Below are positions 42,410 through 51,650 of a stretch of DNA of 64,000 bases, piece by piece. How positions within the stretch are numbered: the first letter of the stretch is position 1; every line of letters starts with the position of its first letter. A model generated the notes under the pieces. It did no database searches. It was not told the origin of the DNA and saw only the letters and a list, made by a program, of their open reading frames with translations. The position numbers and the translations under genes were made by a program. This DNA is from Shimia marina (GTDB lineage: Bacteria; Pseudomonadota; Alphaproteobacteria; Rhodobacterales; Rhodobacteraceae): positions 1 through 64,000 of the forward strand of contig NZ_CYPW01000004.1 in NCBI RefSeq assembly GCF_001458175.1, given 5' to 3'.

Positions 42410-42781
42410 TCACTCCACCAAAACGACCGAGGTGAAACCGGCCGATTGCAATTGTTGTGTCACATCGACAATGCGTTGCAGAGGGGTTTCCGGCCCGCCG
42501 CGCAGGATGAGCGTGTCCGTTGGGCTCTCTGTCAGAGGGGCAACGGCGGCTGCGATGTCGATGACCACAATGCCATTGAGTTTGAGGCTGTCGGGTTCCA
42601 CTTGAATCAGGCGGGGAGGACCGGAGTATTCACCGCCTCCGGCTGCCAAAGGGAGCGTCAACATAGCGTCAGAACCAAAGCGAGAAGCCAGCATGAAAAA
42701 CACCAGAAGCAGAAACACCACATCAATCATGGGGGTCAGGCTGGGTTTGCGCCGAGGGCGCGTGGGAGGAGCGAGCAACAT
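42410..42781 (-). CDS. ExbD biopolymer transport protein (Asp-bearing)
   Basis: A 123-residue ExbD-type protein with the standard proton-path Asp, D20, in PSLTPMIDVVFLLLVFFML. Its periplasmic part ends PLQRIVDVTQQLQSAGFTSVVLVE, the usual ExbD/TolR C-terminal pattern. It sits five bases before its Asn-bearing paralogue and five after exbB, so all three are translated together. Confidence 0.93.
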   Translation of the reverse strand: MLLAPPTRPRRKPSLTPMIDVVFLLLVFFMLASRFGSDAMLTLPLAAGGGEYSGPPRLIQVEPDSLKLNGIVVIDIAAAVAPLTESPTDTLILRGGPETPLQRIVDVTQQLQSAGFTSVVLVE

Positions 42782-42786
42782 CGCGC

Positions 42787-43797
42787 TTACTCAGCGACGA
42801 GATGCAGGGCCGGCTTTGGCTCCTGAGCCAGGAAAAGCCGTGTAACGCCATCTTCGACGTCGCGGTGAACACGATCGATCACGCTTTCAAACCACGTCAG
42901 GGCCGCCGATGCGGGGATCGCTACAGCCATGCCGGCAGCGGTGGTCAAGAGCGCTTCCCAAATACCGCCGGCCAACTGGGAAGGATCCGCATTAGACCCG
43001 GCAGATTGCAGAGCCTGGAAGGCGGCAATCATCCCCAAGACCGTTCCCAACAAACCCAAAAGCGGGGCAATTGTTGCAATCAGTTCCAAGGCGGACAGGC
43101 CAATGCGCGCTTCGGCGAGCTGGTTTTTGGCCACCCGCGCGGCATCTTCGCGCGCGCGCTCCTCATCCCATTTCTGCATAGCCTTGAGCGCTGCCGTAAT
43201 CACCTTGGAGCGGATGCCACGGCGCTTTTCTACGGTCTGCATGGCGGTCTGCAGATCGCCGTTCTCAAAGGCGCGCACGGCCTTGCCTGCCTTGCCGCGC
43301 GACCATGCCCCCATCAAGGCCAATTGCCAGATTTTCCAGAGGATCAATGCAAGCGTGATGACGGACAAGGCGGCAATGGCCCAAATGCTGGGGCCGCCGT
43401 CGCGCAGGAAGGCATGGGCATCAGAGGCTGCAGTCTGTGCCATGGCAGTAAGCTGTTCTTGGGTGGTGACCGGCGCGATTTCTGCGTCGGTGATCTCATC
43501 AAAAGCGGTGGCCGGGTCTGACACAGCGTCAGCGCTGGGAGAATCGACGCCTGCGTCTGTTGCTTCTGCTGTGTCTGGTTGCTCAGGTTGGAGGGCCGGT
43601 GAGGTGGACGTCTGCGTGTTTACATCTTCGGCCTCTGGCGCCGCAGGCGTGGCCAGAGTTGGCGTTTCTATTTCGACTTGGGGTGCAACCAAAGCGGGCG
43701 CTTCTGGCGCTGTCAGAGGGGCGGTTTCTGCGGTGGTTTGGGCAAATGCCATGACCGGCAAACAAAGGGCGCAGGTCATCAGGGTGAGCGATTTCAT
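42787..43797 (-). CDS. ExbB-type MotA/TolQ/ExbB proton channel protein
   Basis: A 336-residue protein. A signal peptide (MKSLTLMTCALCLPVMAFA) and an Ala/Pro/Thr/Glu-rich periplasmic segment of ~110 residues precede the core, which carries three helices with IATIAPLLGLLGTVLGMIAAF and GMAVAIPASAALTWFE. Extended N-termini are known in some Pseudomonas-type ExbB proteins. Start at 43797 overlaps the stop of the siderophore-interacting gene. It pairs with the two ExbD proteins to power TonB. Confidence 0.92.
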   Translation of the reverse strand: MKSLTLMTCALCLPVMAFAQTTAETAPLTAPEAPALVAPQVEIETPTLATPAAPEAEDVNTQTSTSPALQPEQPDTAEATDAGVDSPSADAVSDPATAFDEITDAEIAPVTTQEQLTAMAQTAASDAHAFLRDGGPSIWAIAALSVITLALILWKIWQLALMGAWSRGKAGKAVRAFENGDLQTAMQTVEKRRGIRSKVITAALKAMQKWDEERAREDAARVAKNQLAEARIGLSALELIATIAPLLGLLGTVLGMIAAFQALQSAGSNADPSQLAGGIWEALLTTAAGMAVAIPASAALTWFESVIDRVHRDVEDGVTRLFLAQEPKPALHLVAE

Positions 43798-44834
43798 GTG
43801 CGGCTCCAATATGTCGCGATGTAGTGATTTTTAACGTCGATGTCCTGGCTTTTGCAGAATGCGCGCATCTTCTGCGTATCTTCTTTTTCGGAAGCAAACC
43901 AGAGCATATGTTCTGGAAAAGAGGTGCGATCTGCGATGGCGACATCAGGGAGTGTCTGGTCAGAGTGAGGGCTGTGCCAAATCACCTTTAGGTTGGGATG
44001 ATCCGGAAGTGGATAGTCTTGAGTGCCGGCTTGCAGTACCACGCGGCCCCCTACGGAATGTGGCAGTGCTTCCAGCAGCCGAGCAGTGGCGGGAAAGGCC
44101 GTTTCATCGGCATAGATTGTGATCGCCTGGGTGTCAGGTATGCCACCGCCTCCCGGGCCGGTGATGCCAATTTGCGTGCCGATCGTGACGTTCTGTGCCC
44201 ACTCCGTGGTGCGACCGCCCTCGTGAACAAAGACGTCAAACACAAGTTCATTGCGATGTGTGTCGACGCTGCGAATGGTGTACACAGGGCGATGTAGGGC
44301 TTTGTCACCTTTGGGCCAGATCGTAACACCCTTATCGTTGAGGCGCGGCCATTGTGGGGCCTGATCCCCCTTTGGGGGCAGAATGATACGGAAATGAATG
44401 GCGTTTTGTGCGTAGCTGCTCAGATCTTGGGCTGACAGGGTCACGCGTAGAAAGCTTTTGCCGATTGGAGTAACTGCGGTCACTGTGGCGAGCTGGAAGT
44501 TTGGCGGGTGGCCTTTGTGCTGCGCGGCATCGGACCATGTGAGGCTTTCGGCCAATTGAGGGGCAAAGTGCTCGATGCTCTCAACAAGGCTTTCCTTCAG
44601 GATGAAAAGCTTGTCTGTCTGATCCGCCATGACACAGGCGTGCACGCCATTTTCCAGTGCATCAAATGTGAGATGACCGTATTCAGACACCATCATGACA
44701 CGGGCGTCGCTATTTTCTGGCAACTCCAGACCGTGCTCTTGGGCTTCATGCACCAGCAATGCGCGGATGGCCGGAAAAGCCAGACCAATCAGGCGTGTCT
44801 CAGCGCGAAATGGGAATTTTGTTTGCTCGTTCAT
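43794..44834 (-). CDS. Siderophore-interacting protein with N-terminal DUF2218
   Basis: A 346-residue two-domain protein. Residues 1-95 match DUF2218 (SEYGHLTFDALENGVHACVMAD). The rest is a ViuB/SIP-type flavoprotein reductase with FAD-binding HRPVYTIRSVD and a C-terminal NAD(P)H-binding segment ending AFCKSQDIDVKNHYIATYW. It reduces ferric siderophore in the cytoplasm to release iron. The gene lies between the ABC ATPase and exbB. Confidence 0.93.
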   Translation of the reverse strand: MNEQTKFPFRAETRLIGLAFPAIRALLVHEAQEHGLELPENSDARVMMVSEYGHLTFDALENGVHACVMADQTDKLFILKESLVESIEHFAPQLAESLTWSDAAQHKGHPPNFQLATVTAVTPIGKSFLRVTLSAQDLSSYAQNAIHFRIILPPKGDQAPQWPRLNDKGVTIWPKGDKALHRPVYTIRSVDTHRNELVFDVFVHEGGRTTEWAQNVTIGTQIGITGPGGGGIPDTQAITIYADETAFPATARLLEALPHSVGGRVVLQAGTQDYPLPDHPNLKVIWHSPHSDQTLPDVAIADRTSFPEHMLWFASEKEDTQKMRAFCKSQDIDVKNHYIATYWSRT

Positions 44835-44845
44835 AAAGAGCGCCT

Positions 44846-45628
44846 TTACTTCGGAATGACGTGCGGGTGCCCGTGCACCGGGTCTTTGATCACGGTGGAA
44901 GGCAGATTGAAGATCTTGGACATCATGTCTTCGGTCACAACGTCCTCAGGAGAGCCCTGGATGTGAACGGTGCCATTTTTGAGAGCGACGATGTGGTCGG
45001 CAAAGCGCGCGGCCAGGTTGATGTCATGCAGCACCATGGCCACAGTGCGACCGGTGTCCTGATTGAGCTTTTGCACCAGTGTCAAAAGTTCGATCTGATG
45101 AGGAAGATCCAGATAGGTCGTTGGCTCATCCAGCAGCAGAATATCTGTGTCCTGTGCCAAAGCCATGGCGATCCATGCGCGCTGGCGCTGTCCTCCAGAG
45201 AGGGTTTCAAGTGCCCGATGGGCATTGGCGGTCATGCCGGTCAATTCGAGTGCGCGCGCAACGGCAGCCTGATCGATTGTTGACCATTGCTGAAGTGCAG
45301 ATTGGTGTGGGGTGCGGCCTCTGCGGACCAGATCATGCACGGATAGTCCTTCGGGGGCGGCAGGGGATTGCGGGAGCACAGCAAGCTCCCACGCCACCTG
45401 TTTGGAGCGTTGCGACGAAATGGATTTGCCATCGAGCACGATCTGTCCGCTGTCGAGTTTTTGCAGACGCGACAGGGCGCGCAGCAGGGTGGATTTTCCG
45501 CAGGCGTTGGGGCCGACGATGACTGTCATCTTCCCATCCGGCAGGGACAGGGACAGCGCCTTCAGCACCTCCTGCTTTTGAAAAGCAACGGAGACCGTGT
45601 TGGCTTGCAAGCGATTGGAGGAGCGCAT
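44846..45628 (-). CDS. Iron-siderophore ABC transporter ATP-binding protein
   Basis: A 260-residue FepC/FecE-type ATPase with Walker A VGPNACGKST (Ala in place of the usual Gly, still P-loop GxxxxGKST), signature LSGGQRQRAWIAMAL, Walker B ILLLDEPTTYLD and the H-loop VLHDIN. I start at the ATG at 45628, which overlaps the permease stop by one base; the frame is open to 45667. It energises import of ferric siderophore. Confidence 0.95.
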   Translation of the reverse strand: MRSSNRLQANTVSVAFQKQEVLKALSLSLPDGKMTVIVGPNACGKSTLLRALSRLQKLDSGQIVLDGKSISSQRSKQVAWELAVLPQSPAAPEGLSVHDLVRRGRTPHQSALQQWSTIDQAAVARALELTGMTANAHRALETLSGGQRQRAWIAMALAQDTDILLLDEPTTYLDLPHQIELLTLVQKLNQDTGRTVAMVLHDINLAARFADHIVALKNGTVHIQGSPEDVVTEDMMSKIFNLPSTVIKDPVHGHPHVIPK

Positions 45629-46644
45629 CAGAAGTTTCCTTTGCGGAATTGAATCACCAAAAGCCACAGGAGGACCGGTGCGCCAATCAAGGCGGTAAAG
45701 ACACCGGCAGGCAATTGGATGAGAGGGACGGAGCGGGCGGCCAGATCGGCAATCAGGGTGACGGCTGCGCCGACCAAAGCGGCTGCGAAAATCGCGGGTC
45801 GCCCTCCCCGGATGATGCGCCGCGCAATCGGGCCGGCGACAAAGGCCACAAAAGGCAGGGGGCCAGCAACGCTGACGCTTAAGGCGACCAGAGCGACCGA
45901 CGTGCCAGCAACGGCAAGCCGGGTTGGGGTGAGCGCAATGCCGAGACCTGTTACGGTGTCGTCATTCATAGCCAGCCGCGCGAGGGGGAATTGCAGCCAC
46001 GCCAGAAGCGGTGTCAGCAACGCGATGCCGCCCCAGATCATAGCCACATCGCCATAAGAACGCGTATTCAGAGAGCCTGTGAGCCAACGCGCCATATCGG
46101 CAGCAATGCGTTCGTCGGTCCAGCTGAGCAGTAGATCAGCCCCCGCGCCCAAGGTGAGGTTGATGCCGATGCCAACGAGGATCAGACGCGTGGTGTTCAG
46201 CCCATTTTGCCAGGCCAGCAGGGTCACAAGGATGGCGGCACCCAAGCCGCCAAGCAATGCCCCCATGACCACCATGCCACCTGTTATCAGCACGCAAAGA
46301 AGTGCGCCAAAATTGGCGCCTGCGGTGAAGCCAATGACATCGGGGGAAGCGAGCGGGTTGCGCAGCATGCTCTGCATCATGGCCCCGGCCATGCCGAAAG
46401 CCGCCCCTGCGCCAATGGCGACCAGAATACGAGGCAGGCGATGTTCGCGCACGATCATGTTTTCCAGATCATCAAGGTGCCCGATCAGGCCCCGGAAGAG
46501 GTCGCTCACACTCAGCGGATATGCTCCTGCTTTCAAAGAGAGGAACGCAACTGCCAGAGTTATTGTGAGCAGGAGCAGGCAGGCGAAAACCGCGCGCCGG
46601 GTGGTTTGAAAAGACAGGGCCTTGGTTTGCAGGGTTACGTTCAC
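45628..46644 (-). CDS. Iron-siderophore ABC transporter permease (FecCD family)
   Basis: A 338-residue FecCD permease with about nine to ten helices, the LPRILVAIGAGAAFGMAGAMMQ block near residue 68 and the coupling motif GLGIALTPTRLAVAG. C-terminal GAPVLLWLLVIQFRKGNF is family-typical. It overlaps both neighbours, so the operon is tightly coupled. Confidence 0.95.
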   Translation of the reverse strand: MNVTLQTKALSFQTTRRAVFACLLLLTITLAVAFLSLKAGAYPLSVSDLFRGLIGHLDDLENMIVREHRLPRILVAIGAGAAFGMAGAMMQSMLRNPLASPDVIGFTAGANFGALLCVLITGGMVVMGALLGGLGAAILVTLLAWQNGLNTTRLILVGIGINLTLGAGADLLLSWTDERIAADMARWLTGSLNTRSYGDVAMIWGGIALLTPLLAWLQFPLARLAMNDDTVTGLGIALTPTRLAVAGTSVALVALSVSVAGPLPFVAFVAGPIARRIIRGGRPAIFAAALVGAAVTLIADLAARSVPLIQLPAGVFTALIGAPVLLWLLVIQFRKGNF

Positions 46645-47669
46645 AGGCGGCGCCCTCCGCCCTTACGCACCATCACAATCAGCGCGGGACCGCCGATCAA
46701 AGCCGCCATGACGCCCGCCTGCATGTTGCCGCCTAAAATGGGAAGGCGTCCGATGAGATCCGCGCTCAGCAAGAGGCCAGCGCCGATCAGAGCGCTGAAT
46801 GCCACCATCCAGCGCATGTCCTGTTGTGCCAGTGGGCGCGCGATGTGGGGGACCATCAGGCCAATGAAGGCGATGGGGCCGGCGAGGGCCACGGTGGAGG
46901 CCGCCAGCAAGACAATGGCAAGGCCGCTGATCAGTTTGGCGGCCCCAACATTGACGCCGAGGCTGCGGGCGGTGTCTTCGCCAAGCATAAGCGCGTTCAG
47001 TAGAAATGCCGCGACAAGAGCCACCAGAAACCCTCCTGCGAAGAAGGGCATCAAGGCGGTGATGTCAGCAAAGCTGATGCCATCCAAACCACCGAGAACC
47101 CAGAAGCGATAGACGTCCAAACTCTGGCGGCTCATGAGCAGGACGCCCCGTGTGATTGCAATGAAGAAGGCGCTGATTGCAGCGCCTGCCAAAAGCAGGC
47201 GCACAGGGCTGGCCTGTGCGCCGCCGCCAAGGCTGAACACCAATACCGCGCCGATGGCGCTTCCGAGCATGGCCACCCAGATGAACTGGCTCGGGTCAGA
47301 CCAGCGCAGGGCAAAGACCACAATGACCACGCCAAGACCTGCGCCCGCATTGATGCCAAGGAGCCCCGGATCGGCAAGCGGGTTGCGGGTCATGCCTTGG
47401 ATAAGCGCCCCGGCCACGCCAAGCGCAGCCCCTGTCAAAATCGCGGCCAGAAGACGTGGCAGGCGAATGTCCCGAATGACGATCTGTTCCGGGACCGACG
47501 GGTCATAAGCGCCAAAGGCCGCGCCGATATCTGCCCACGTCAGGTCACGCATGCCAAATCGCAGGGCGAGCACAGCGAGGCAGGTAACGCCAAGCAGCGT
47601 GATGAGCAAATGAAGCGGTCGCATGTCCTTGGGCATGGGGAGAACGTTGGTTTCGGCCTGTAGGCTCAT
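46641..47669 (-). CDS. Iron-siderophore ABC transporter permease (FecCD family)
   Basis: A 342-residue partner permease of the same family, with LPRLLAAILTGAALGVAGALIQGMTRNPLADPGLLG and the coupling segment RSLGVNVGAAKLISG. The two permeases form the heterodimeric channel. It overlaps the binding-protein gene by four bases. Confidence 0.95.
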   Translation of the reverse strand: MSLQAETNVLPMPKDMRPLHLLITLLGVTCLAVLALRFGMRDLTWADIGAAFGAYDPSVPEQIVIRDIRLPRLLAAILTGAALGVAGALIQGMTRNPLADPGLLGINAGAGLGVVIVVFALRWSDPSQFIWVAMLGSAIGAVLVFSLGGGAQASPVRLLLAGAAISAFFIAITRGVLLMSRQSLDVYRFWVLGGLDGISFADITALMPFFAGGFLVALVAAFLLNALMLGEDTARSLGVNVGAAKLISGLAIVLLAASTVALAGPIAFIGLMVPHIARPLAQQDMRWMVAFSALIGAGLLLSADLIGRLPILGGNMQAGVMAALIGGPALIVMVRKGGGRRL

Positions 47670-48658
47670 GGCGTGATCTCCGGCAGGATGCCCGCTGCGC
47701 GTGAGGTGGCGACTTCGGTGTGTGGATCGCCGTCCATGGAGGCTTCGAGCAGAGGCACCAAAGCGTCCAGCGTGTATTCAATACTGAGCGGGCTGGAGTG
47801 CGACATGGCGGCGGTTGTGTCGAGGCCCAGGTAGATTTCCCGACCTTCTTTATAGGCGCGCATGGTGTGGCGCAGGGGCAGTGTATTCAGCCGCTCGACA
47901 TTGTTGCCCGCGTCAATCCAGATCAAAGCGTCGGCATCAATTGGGGCTGTGACCTCTTCGGGAATAATCTTGTAGAGGCTGTCAAAGATGCCGATATCCT
48001 CAAGGCCTTCAGGTTCCTGAAAGCCGAGTTCAGCCATGAAGCGACCGCGGATGTCGCCTTGCGTGTAGGCACCGGTGCTGCCTGACCAGACCACGACGGC
48101 GCTGGCGCCCTGCCATTCTGGATGGGCCTCGCGGATGGCTTCGAAGCGTCCCTCAATTCTGGAGATATGCGCTTCGGCCAGTTCCTGTCGCCCGGTGGCA
48201 AGGCCGAGGGTGCGCAGCATGTCCGCCCAGGGTGCGCCATAGTCTCCCCAGTCTTCTTGGGGGGCGATGGTGGGGGCAATCTGACTGAGCAGGGCATAGT
48301 CGCTTGCACTCATGCCGCTCCACTGGCCAACAATCAGGTCAGGTTTGAGTGTGGCGATCTGTTCAATATTGATCTCACCCCACATCACAACGGGGGTGCC
48401 GTCCCCAAGAGCCTCTTGTGCCCATGGCCAGACGCCGTAGGGGTGCGGGCCGTACCACTTGCGCAGCGCTTGAGGGATGATGCCAAGAGACAGCAAAAAG
48501 TCATGGCCGATGAAGCTCAGAGAGACGATATTCTTTGGCTCTTCAGGGATGTGGGCTGTGCCGTAGCGATGGGTTATTTCAACCGGAAATGGTTCGGCTG
48601 ATAGGCCAAACGGGCAGAGCAATCCCGCCGAAATGATCAATGAACGTAGCGCGCGCAC
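47666..48658 (-). CDS. Iron-siderophore ABC transporter substrate-binding protein
   Basis: A 330-residue periplasmic class III binding protein (FepB/FecB-like) with signal peptide RALRSLIISAGLLCPFGLSA-E and the domain opening VEITHRYGTAHIPEEPKNIVSLSFIGHD. The frame is open from a TTG at 48712, but GTG at 48658 has AGGGA eight bases upstream and gives a better signal peptide. It passes ferric siderophore from the receptor to the permeases. Confidence 0.92.
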   Translation of the reverse strand: MRALRSLIISAGLLCPFGLSAEPFPVEITHRYGTAHIPEEPKNIVSLSFIGHDFLLSLGIIPQALRKWYGPHPYGVWPWAQEALGDGTPVVMWGEINIEQIATLKPDLIVGQWSGMSASDYALLSQIAPTIAPQEDWGDYGAPWADMLRTLGLATGRQELAEAHISRIEGRFEAIREAHPEWQGASAVVVWSGSTGAYTQGDIRGRFMAELGFQEPEGLEDIGIFDSLYKIIPEEVTAPIDADALIWIDAGNNVERLNTLPLRHTMRAYKEGREIYLGLDTTAAMSHSSPLSIEYTLDALVPLLEASMDGDPHTEVATSRAAGILPEITP

Positions 48659-48821
48659 CAGTGCTGTCCCTGTCTCATTGCCCCATGTGTGGCCCCTATG
48701 TGGGCGGAGCAATCTTGGAAACCTTTGGGCTGGCTGCGATGTTGAAAGTGTCTCAACACGACAGTGGCTAGGTGGGTTCGATTAACTTTTCAGATGGTTT
48801 CTGTCAAGTTTTCACATATTC

Positions 48822-48850
48822 AACTCAGCCGGGAAAGCCCCGGCTGAGTT
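48822..48850. terminator. Strong hairpin after the receptor gene
   Basis: AACTCAGCCGGG / CCCGGCTGAGTT, a 12-bp perfect stem with a 5-base loop. The T-rich flank is better on the plus strand; on the minus strand it may partly terminate or protect the receptor transcript ahead of the ABC genes. Confidence 0.65.
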
Positions 48851-48861
48851 TGTTTTTGAGA

Positions 48862-51072
48862 TCAGAAGGCTTTGGTGACCGATAGCTGCACATTGCGTCC
48901 TTCGCCGAAGTAGCATGTGAAGGTGGCGCAGCCGGTAATGACACGTTTGTCGGTCAAGTTGCTGACATTCAAAGCCACACGCCAGTCGTTCTTTTGGTAG
49001 CTGATGGCTGCGTCGAGCAATGTATAGGATTCGGTTTCGAATTCCGTTGGAAGGCCTGGCACTGCAAAGCCAGCAGAGCCTTTGGTTTTGCCTGTGAAGC
49101 GCGCTCCCAATCCGAAGTTCCATCCATCGAGGGATTTGGGTGCATAGTTGATCCATGCCGAAGCCATTTGTTCAGGCACCAGATCAATGTAGTCCTGTGT
49201 TTCTGTCTCCGTATCGAGGAGTGTATAGGAGGCTTGCACGGACACTTCACCGAAGTTGTGGAAAGCTTCCAGCTCGATGCCTTTGGAAGAGGCTTCGCCC
49301 GTCTGGATGCGTTGGGATGGATCGTTGGGGTCAGTTTGCAGCAGATTAGACTTTGTGATGTCGAATGCGGCAGCCGACAGCAGCGTATTGGTGCCTTTAG
49401 GCTGATACTTTACACCGATCTCATACTGTCGCCCTTTGGTGGGTTCAAAGGCTGTGCCGTCTGCTTGTGCTCCAAGCGTCTCTTGCTGAAAGCTCGTGGC
49501 CCAACTTGCATAGGGAGCAAGACCATTGTCCAAAACATACATGATCGCTGCGTTGCCAGTCCAATCGCTGTCTTTGGCCGCAGGGTCGACGCTATTGTTG
49601 TTGGGGTCAGTGCTTTCGCCACGCTCAATCTGGCTGAAGCGCAAACCAAAATCGAGGAAAAGCCTATCCTCAATGGTTGCGCGGTTTTGGTTGTAGACGC
49701 CCCATTCCGTTACCTTGACCGCAGGCGTGTCGATGATGGTTGGATTGATGATCGTGCCATAGTTGGGATCAAAAGGGTTGATCGGAGCGCCATGGTTGGC
49801 TGGATCTGTGTTGGCAGAAGAGTCTTTGTCAAACTTGGCCCGGTTGTAGTTGAAGCCCACAATGCTGCGCATTTCGACGCCGCCTAAACGGTATTCTGCG
49901 GTGGCGTAGGCATCAGCAGCTGCGGTTTTGAGCGTATTCCGGGATTTGTAGAACGTTCTGTTGATCGTGCCGTCCGCATTGTAGCGGCCAAGATAAAGAT
50001 ATTGCGCAACTGCAGGTATGTTGCCCGCTGCGATCAGGTCTGTCGCACCGTACCAGTAGGCGTGATCATAATCACCTTTAGAATCGCTGTAGCGTGCATT
50101 CGCATTCAGAGACCAAACCTCATTGAAGCGATGTTGGAAGTTGGCGGAGATGCTGCCAGATCTCGCATCATAACGATCAAACCCGGGCTCACCGACATAT
50201 AGATCTGAGTCAAACTGGCGACCAGCGTGGGGGGAAGGGACCGCACCGAAACCCGGAATGACAAATTGGTCTGGTACCGGCTGCAAGGTGCCAATGTAGG
50301 ATGCGAACTGAGACGCAGGAGTTGCGTTGTTTTTTTGATACTCAGCAAGGATAGTGACCTCGGTATCTGCGCCAAGCTTCCAGGTGAGCGAGGGCGCAAT
50401 CGCTATGGCATCATCTTGAGAGTAGGCTAGAACATCGTCTGAATCGCGGAGCAAGCCGACAAAGCGGTACTTGAGCGTTCCGTCTTCATTCCCATCGCCA
50501 CTGAAGTCTACTGCAACCTGCTTGCGCTTATTGGTTCCAATCTGTGCTTGAACAATATTGGGTGCGTCTTGTGCAGAGGTTTTGGAGGTTGTGTTGATCA
50601 CGCCACCTACGGAGCTATCGCCATAAAGGCCAGACGCCGGGCCGCGCAGTACTTCAACACTGTTCAGGAGGAAGGTTTCGGGACGTGGGCTGTTGTAGAA
50701 GCCATAGCGGGTTGGGAGGCCATCCCGCAAGAAACTTGGATTGAAGCCACGGACGTAGGACCAGTCTGCGCGGTTATCCATGCCAAAGGCACCGGCGCGC
50801 ACGCCGGGCGTGTAGGCGAGCACTTCTTCCAGATCGCGTGCGCCGCGTTCTTGGATCTGATCTGCGGTGATGACGCTGACCGAGCGGGGTGTTTCCGCAA
50901 TCGCATCGCCGGTTTTCGCGACTGTACCGGTCTGCAGAGAGATGGTTTCGCCAAAGAAGCCTTCGGTATTGGCTCCGCTTACATTGATATCTTCGAGATC
51001 GATGTCCTGTGCAAAGGCCGGGAGGGCCGCAACCAGCGCGCACAGGGACACAGTCGTACGTCGCAAGAGCAT
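48862..51072 (-). CDS. TonB-dependent siderophore receptor
   Basis: A 736-residue outer-membrane receptor with signal peptide (MLLRRTTVSLCALVAALPAFAQ), a TonB-box/plug region (ETPRSVSVITADQIQERG, VEVLRGPASGLYGDSSVGGVIN), and a 22-strand barrel ending in the terminal Phe of VQLSVTKAF. The RGFNPSFLRDGLP segment is typical of hydroxamate-type (FhuA/FoxA-like) receptors, though the ligand is unproven. It has its own promoter region and a hairpin before the downstream ABC genes. No siderophore synthesis genes are in the window, so it may take up xenosiderophores. Confidence 0.95.
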   Translation of the reverse strand: MLLRRTTVSLCALVAALPAFAQDIDLEDINVSGANTEGFFGETISLQTGTVAKTGDAIAETPRSVSVITADQIQERGARDLEEVLAYTPGVRAGAFGMDNRADWSYVRGFNPSFLRDGLPTRYGFYNSPRPETFLLNSVEVLRGPASGLYGDSSVGGVINTTSKTSAQDAPNIVQAQIGTNKRKQVAVDFSGDGNEDGTLKYRFVGLLRDSDDVLAYSQDDAIAIAPSLTWKLGADTEVTILAEYQKNNATPASQFASYIGTLQPVPDQFVIPGFGAVPSPHAGRQFDSDLYVGEPGFDRYDARSGSISANFQHRFNEVWSLNANARYSDSKGDYDHAYWYGATDLIAAGNIPAVAQYLYLGRYNADGTINRTFYKSRNTLKTAAADAYATAEYRLGGVEMRSIVGFNYNRAKFDKDSSANTDPANHGAPINPFDPNYGTIINPTIIDTPAVKVTEWGVYNQNRATIEDRLFLDFGLRFSQIERGESTDPNNNSVDPAAKDSDWTGNAAIMYVLDNGLAPYASWATSFQQETLGAQADGTAFEPTKGRQYEIGVKYQPKGTNTLLSAAAFDITKSNLLQTDPNDPSQRIQTGEASSKGIELEAFHNFGEVSVQASYTLLDTETETQDYIDLVPEQMASAWINYAPKSLDGWNFGLGARFTGKTKGSAGFAVPGLPTEFETESYTLLDAAISYQKNDWRVALNVSNLTDKRVITGCATFTCYFGEGRNVQLSVTKAF

Positions 51073-51165
51073 GACACGTTTCCCATTCCTGTTGGTGTGT
51101 GATGCCTGGCGATGCGCTGGGTTGTGAAGGCGCGATAGGAAGGCTCGGGGGAAACGTCAATTTGC

Positions 51166-51175
51166 TCACATGTGA
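51166..51175. promoter_or_regulatory. Palindrome TCACATGTGA upstream of the receptor
   Basis: A perfect 10-base palindrome, with further TGTGAA repeats just to its right (51171-51176 and 51181-51186), lies ~90 bases before the receptor start. It may be an operator; a Fur or Irr match is not evident. Confidence 0.3.
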
Positions 51176-51328
51176 ACGAATGTGAAATGTTGCTTTGTGG
51201 GCACATCTTTATGATGTGTCGCTGGGGCAGGTGGGGGCGGCGCGATATCTGCACAGGTTTCGTGTTCAGGGAGCGTGATGTCGCAATCGAGTATTGACCG
51301 TGCAATTCGACTTCTGGCATCTACCCCT

Positions 51329-51510
51329 CATGTCCGGTTCTGGGAGGAATCTCAGAAGCAATAGGGAATGCAGTGCGGTGTCTTGACGCCAATTCTGCAA
51401 CTGCCCCCGCAACTGTAGGCGGAGAGCACGGCTGATACATGCCACTGGGAGTGCCCGGGAAGGCCAGCCTGAGTGTTTTGACCCGCAAGTCAGGAGACCT
51501 GCCAGACATG
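51329..51510 (+). promoter_or_regulatory. Cobalamin (adenosylcobalamin) riboswitch
   Basis: The plus strand carries the B12-box hallmarks in order: GGGAATGCAGTGCGGTG, CCCCCGCAACTGTAGGCGG, ATGCCACTGG, CCGGGAAGG and AAGTCAGGAGACCTGCC. The outer stem CATGTC / GACATG (51329-51334 with 51505-51510) closes it. It is ~140 bases before the transporter operon, which it should shut down when cobalamin is plentiful. An expression platform hairpin CGCCC/GGGCG follows at 51511. Confidence 0.95.
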
Positions 51511-51650
51511 CGCCCTCGGAAGGGGCGTTCATCATTGGCGACGGGGTGCGCGCCAGATCCATGTCTGTCCTTGGGGCACATTGGGGCGCGCGTCTTGGCG
51601 GTATTTTAGGAATGCGCCGGGGAAGGCGCGACGTGATAAGGACCTGATTT

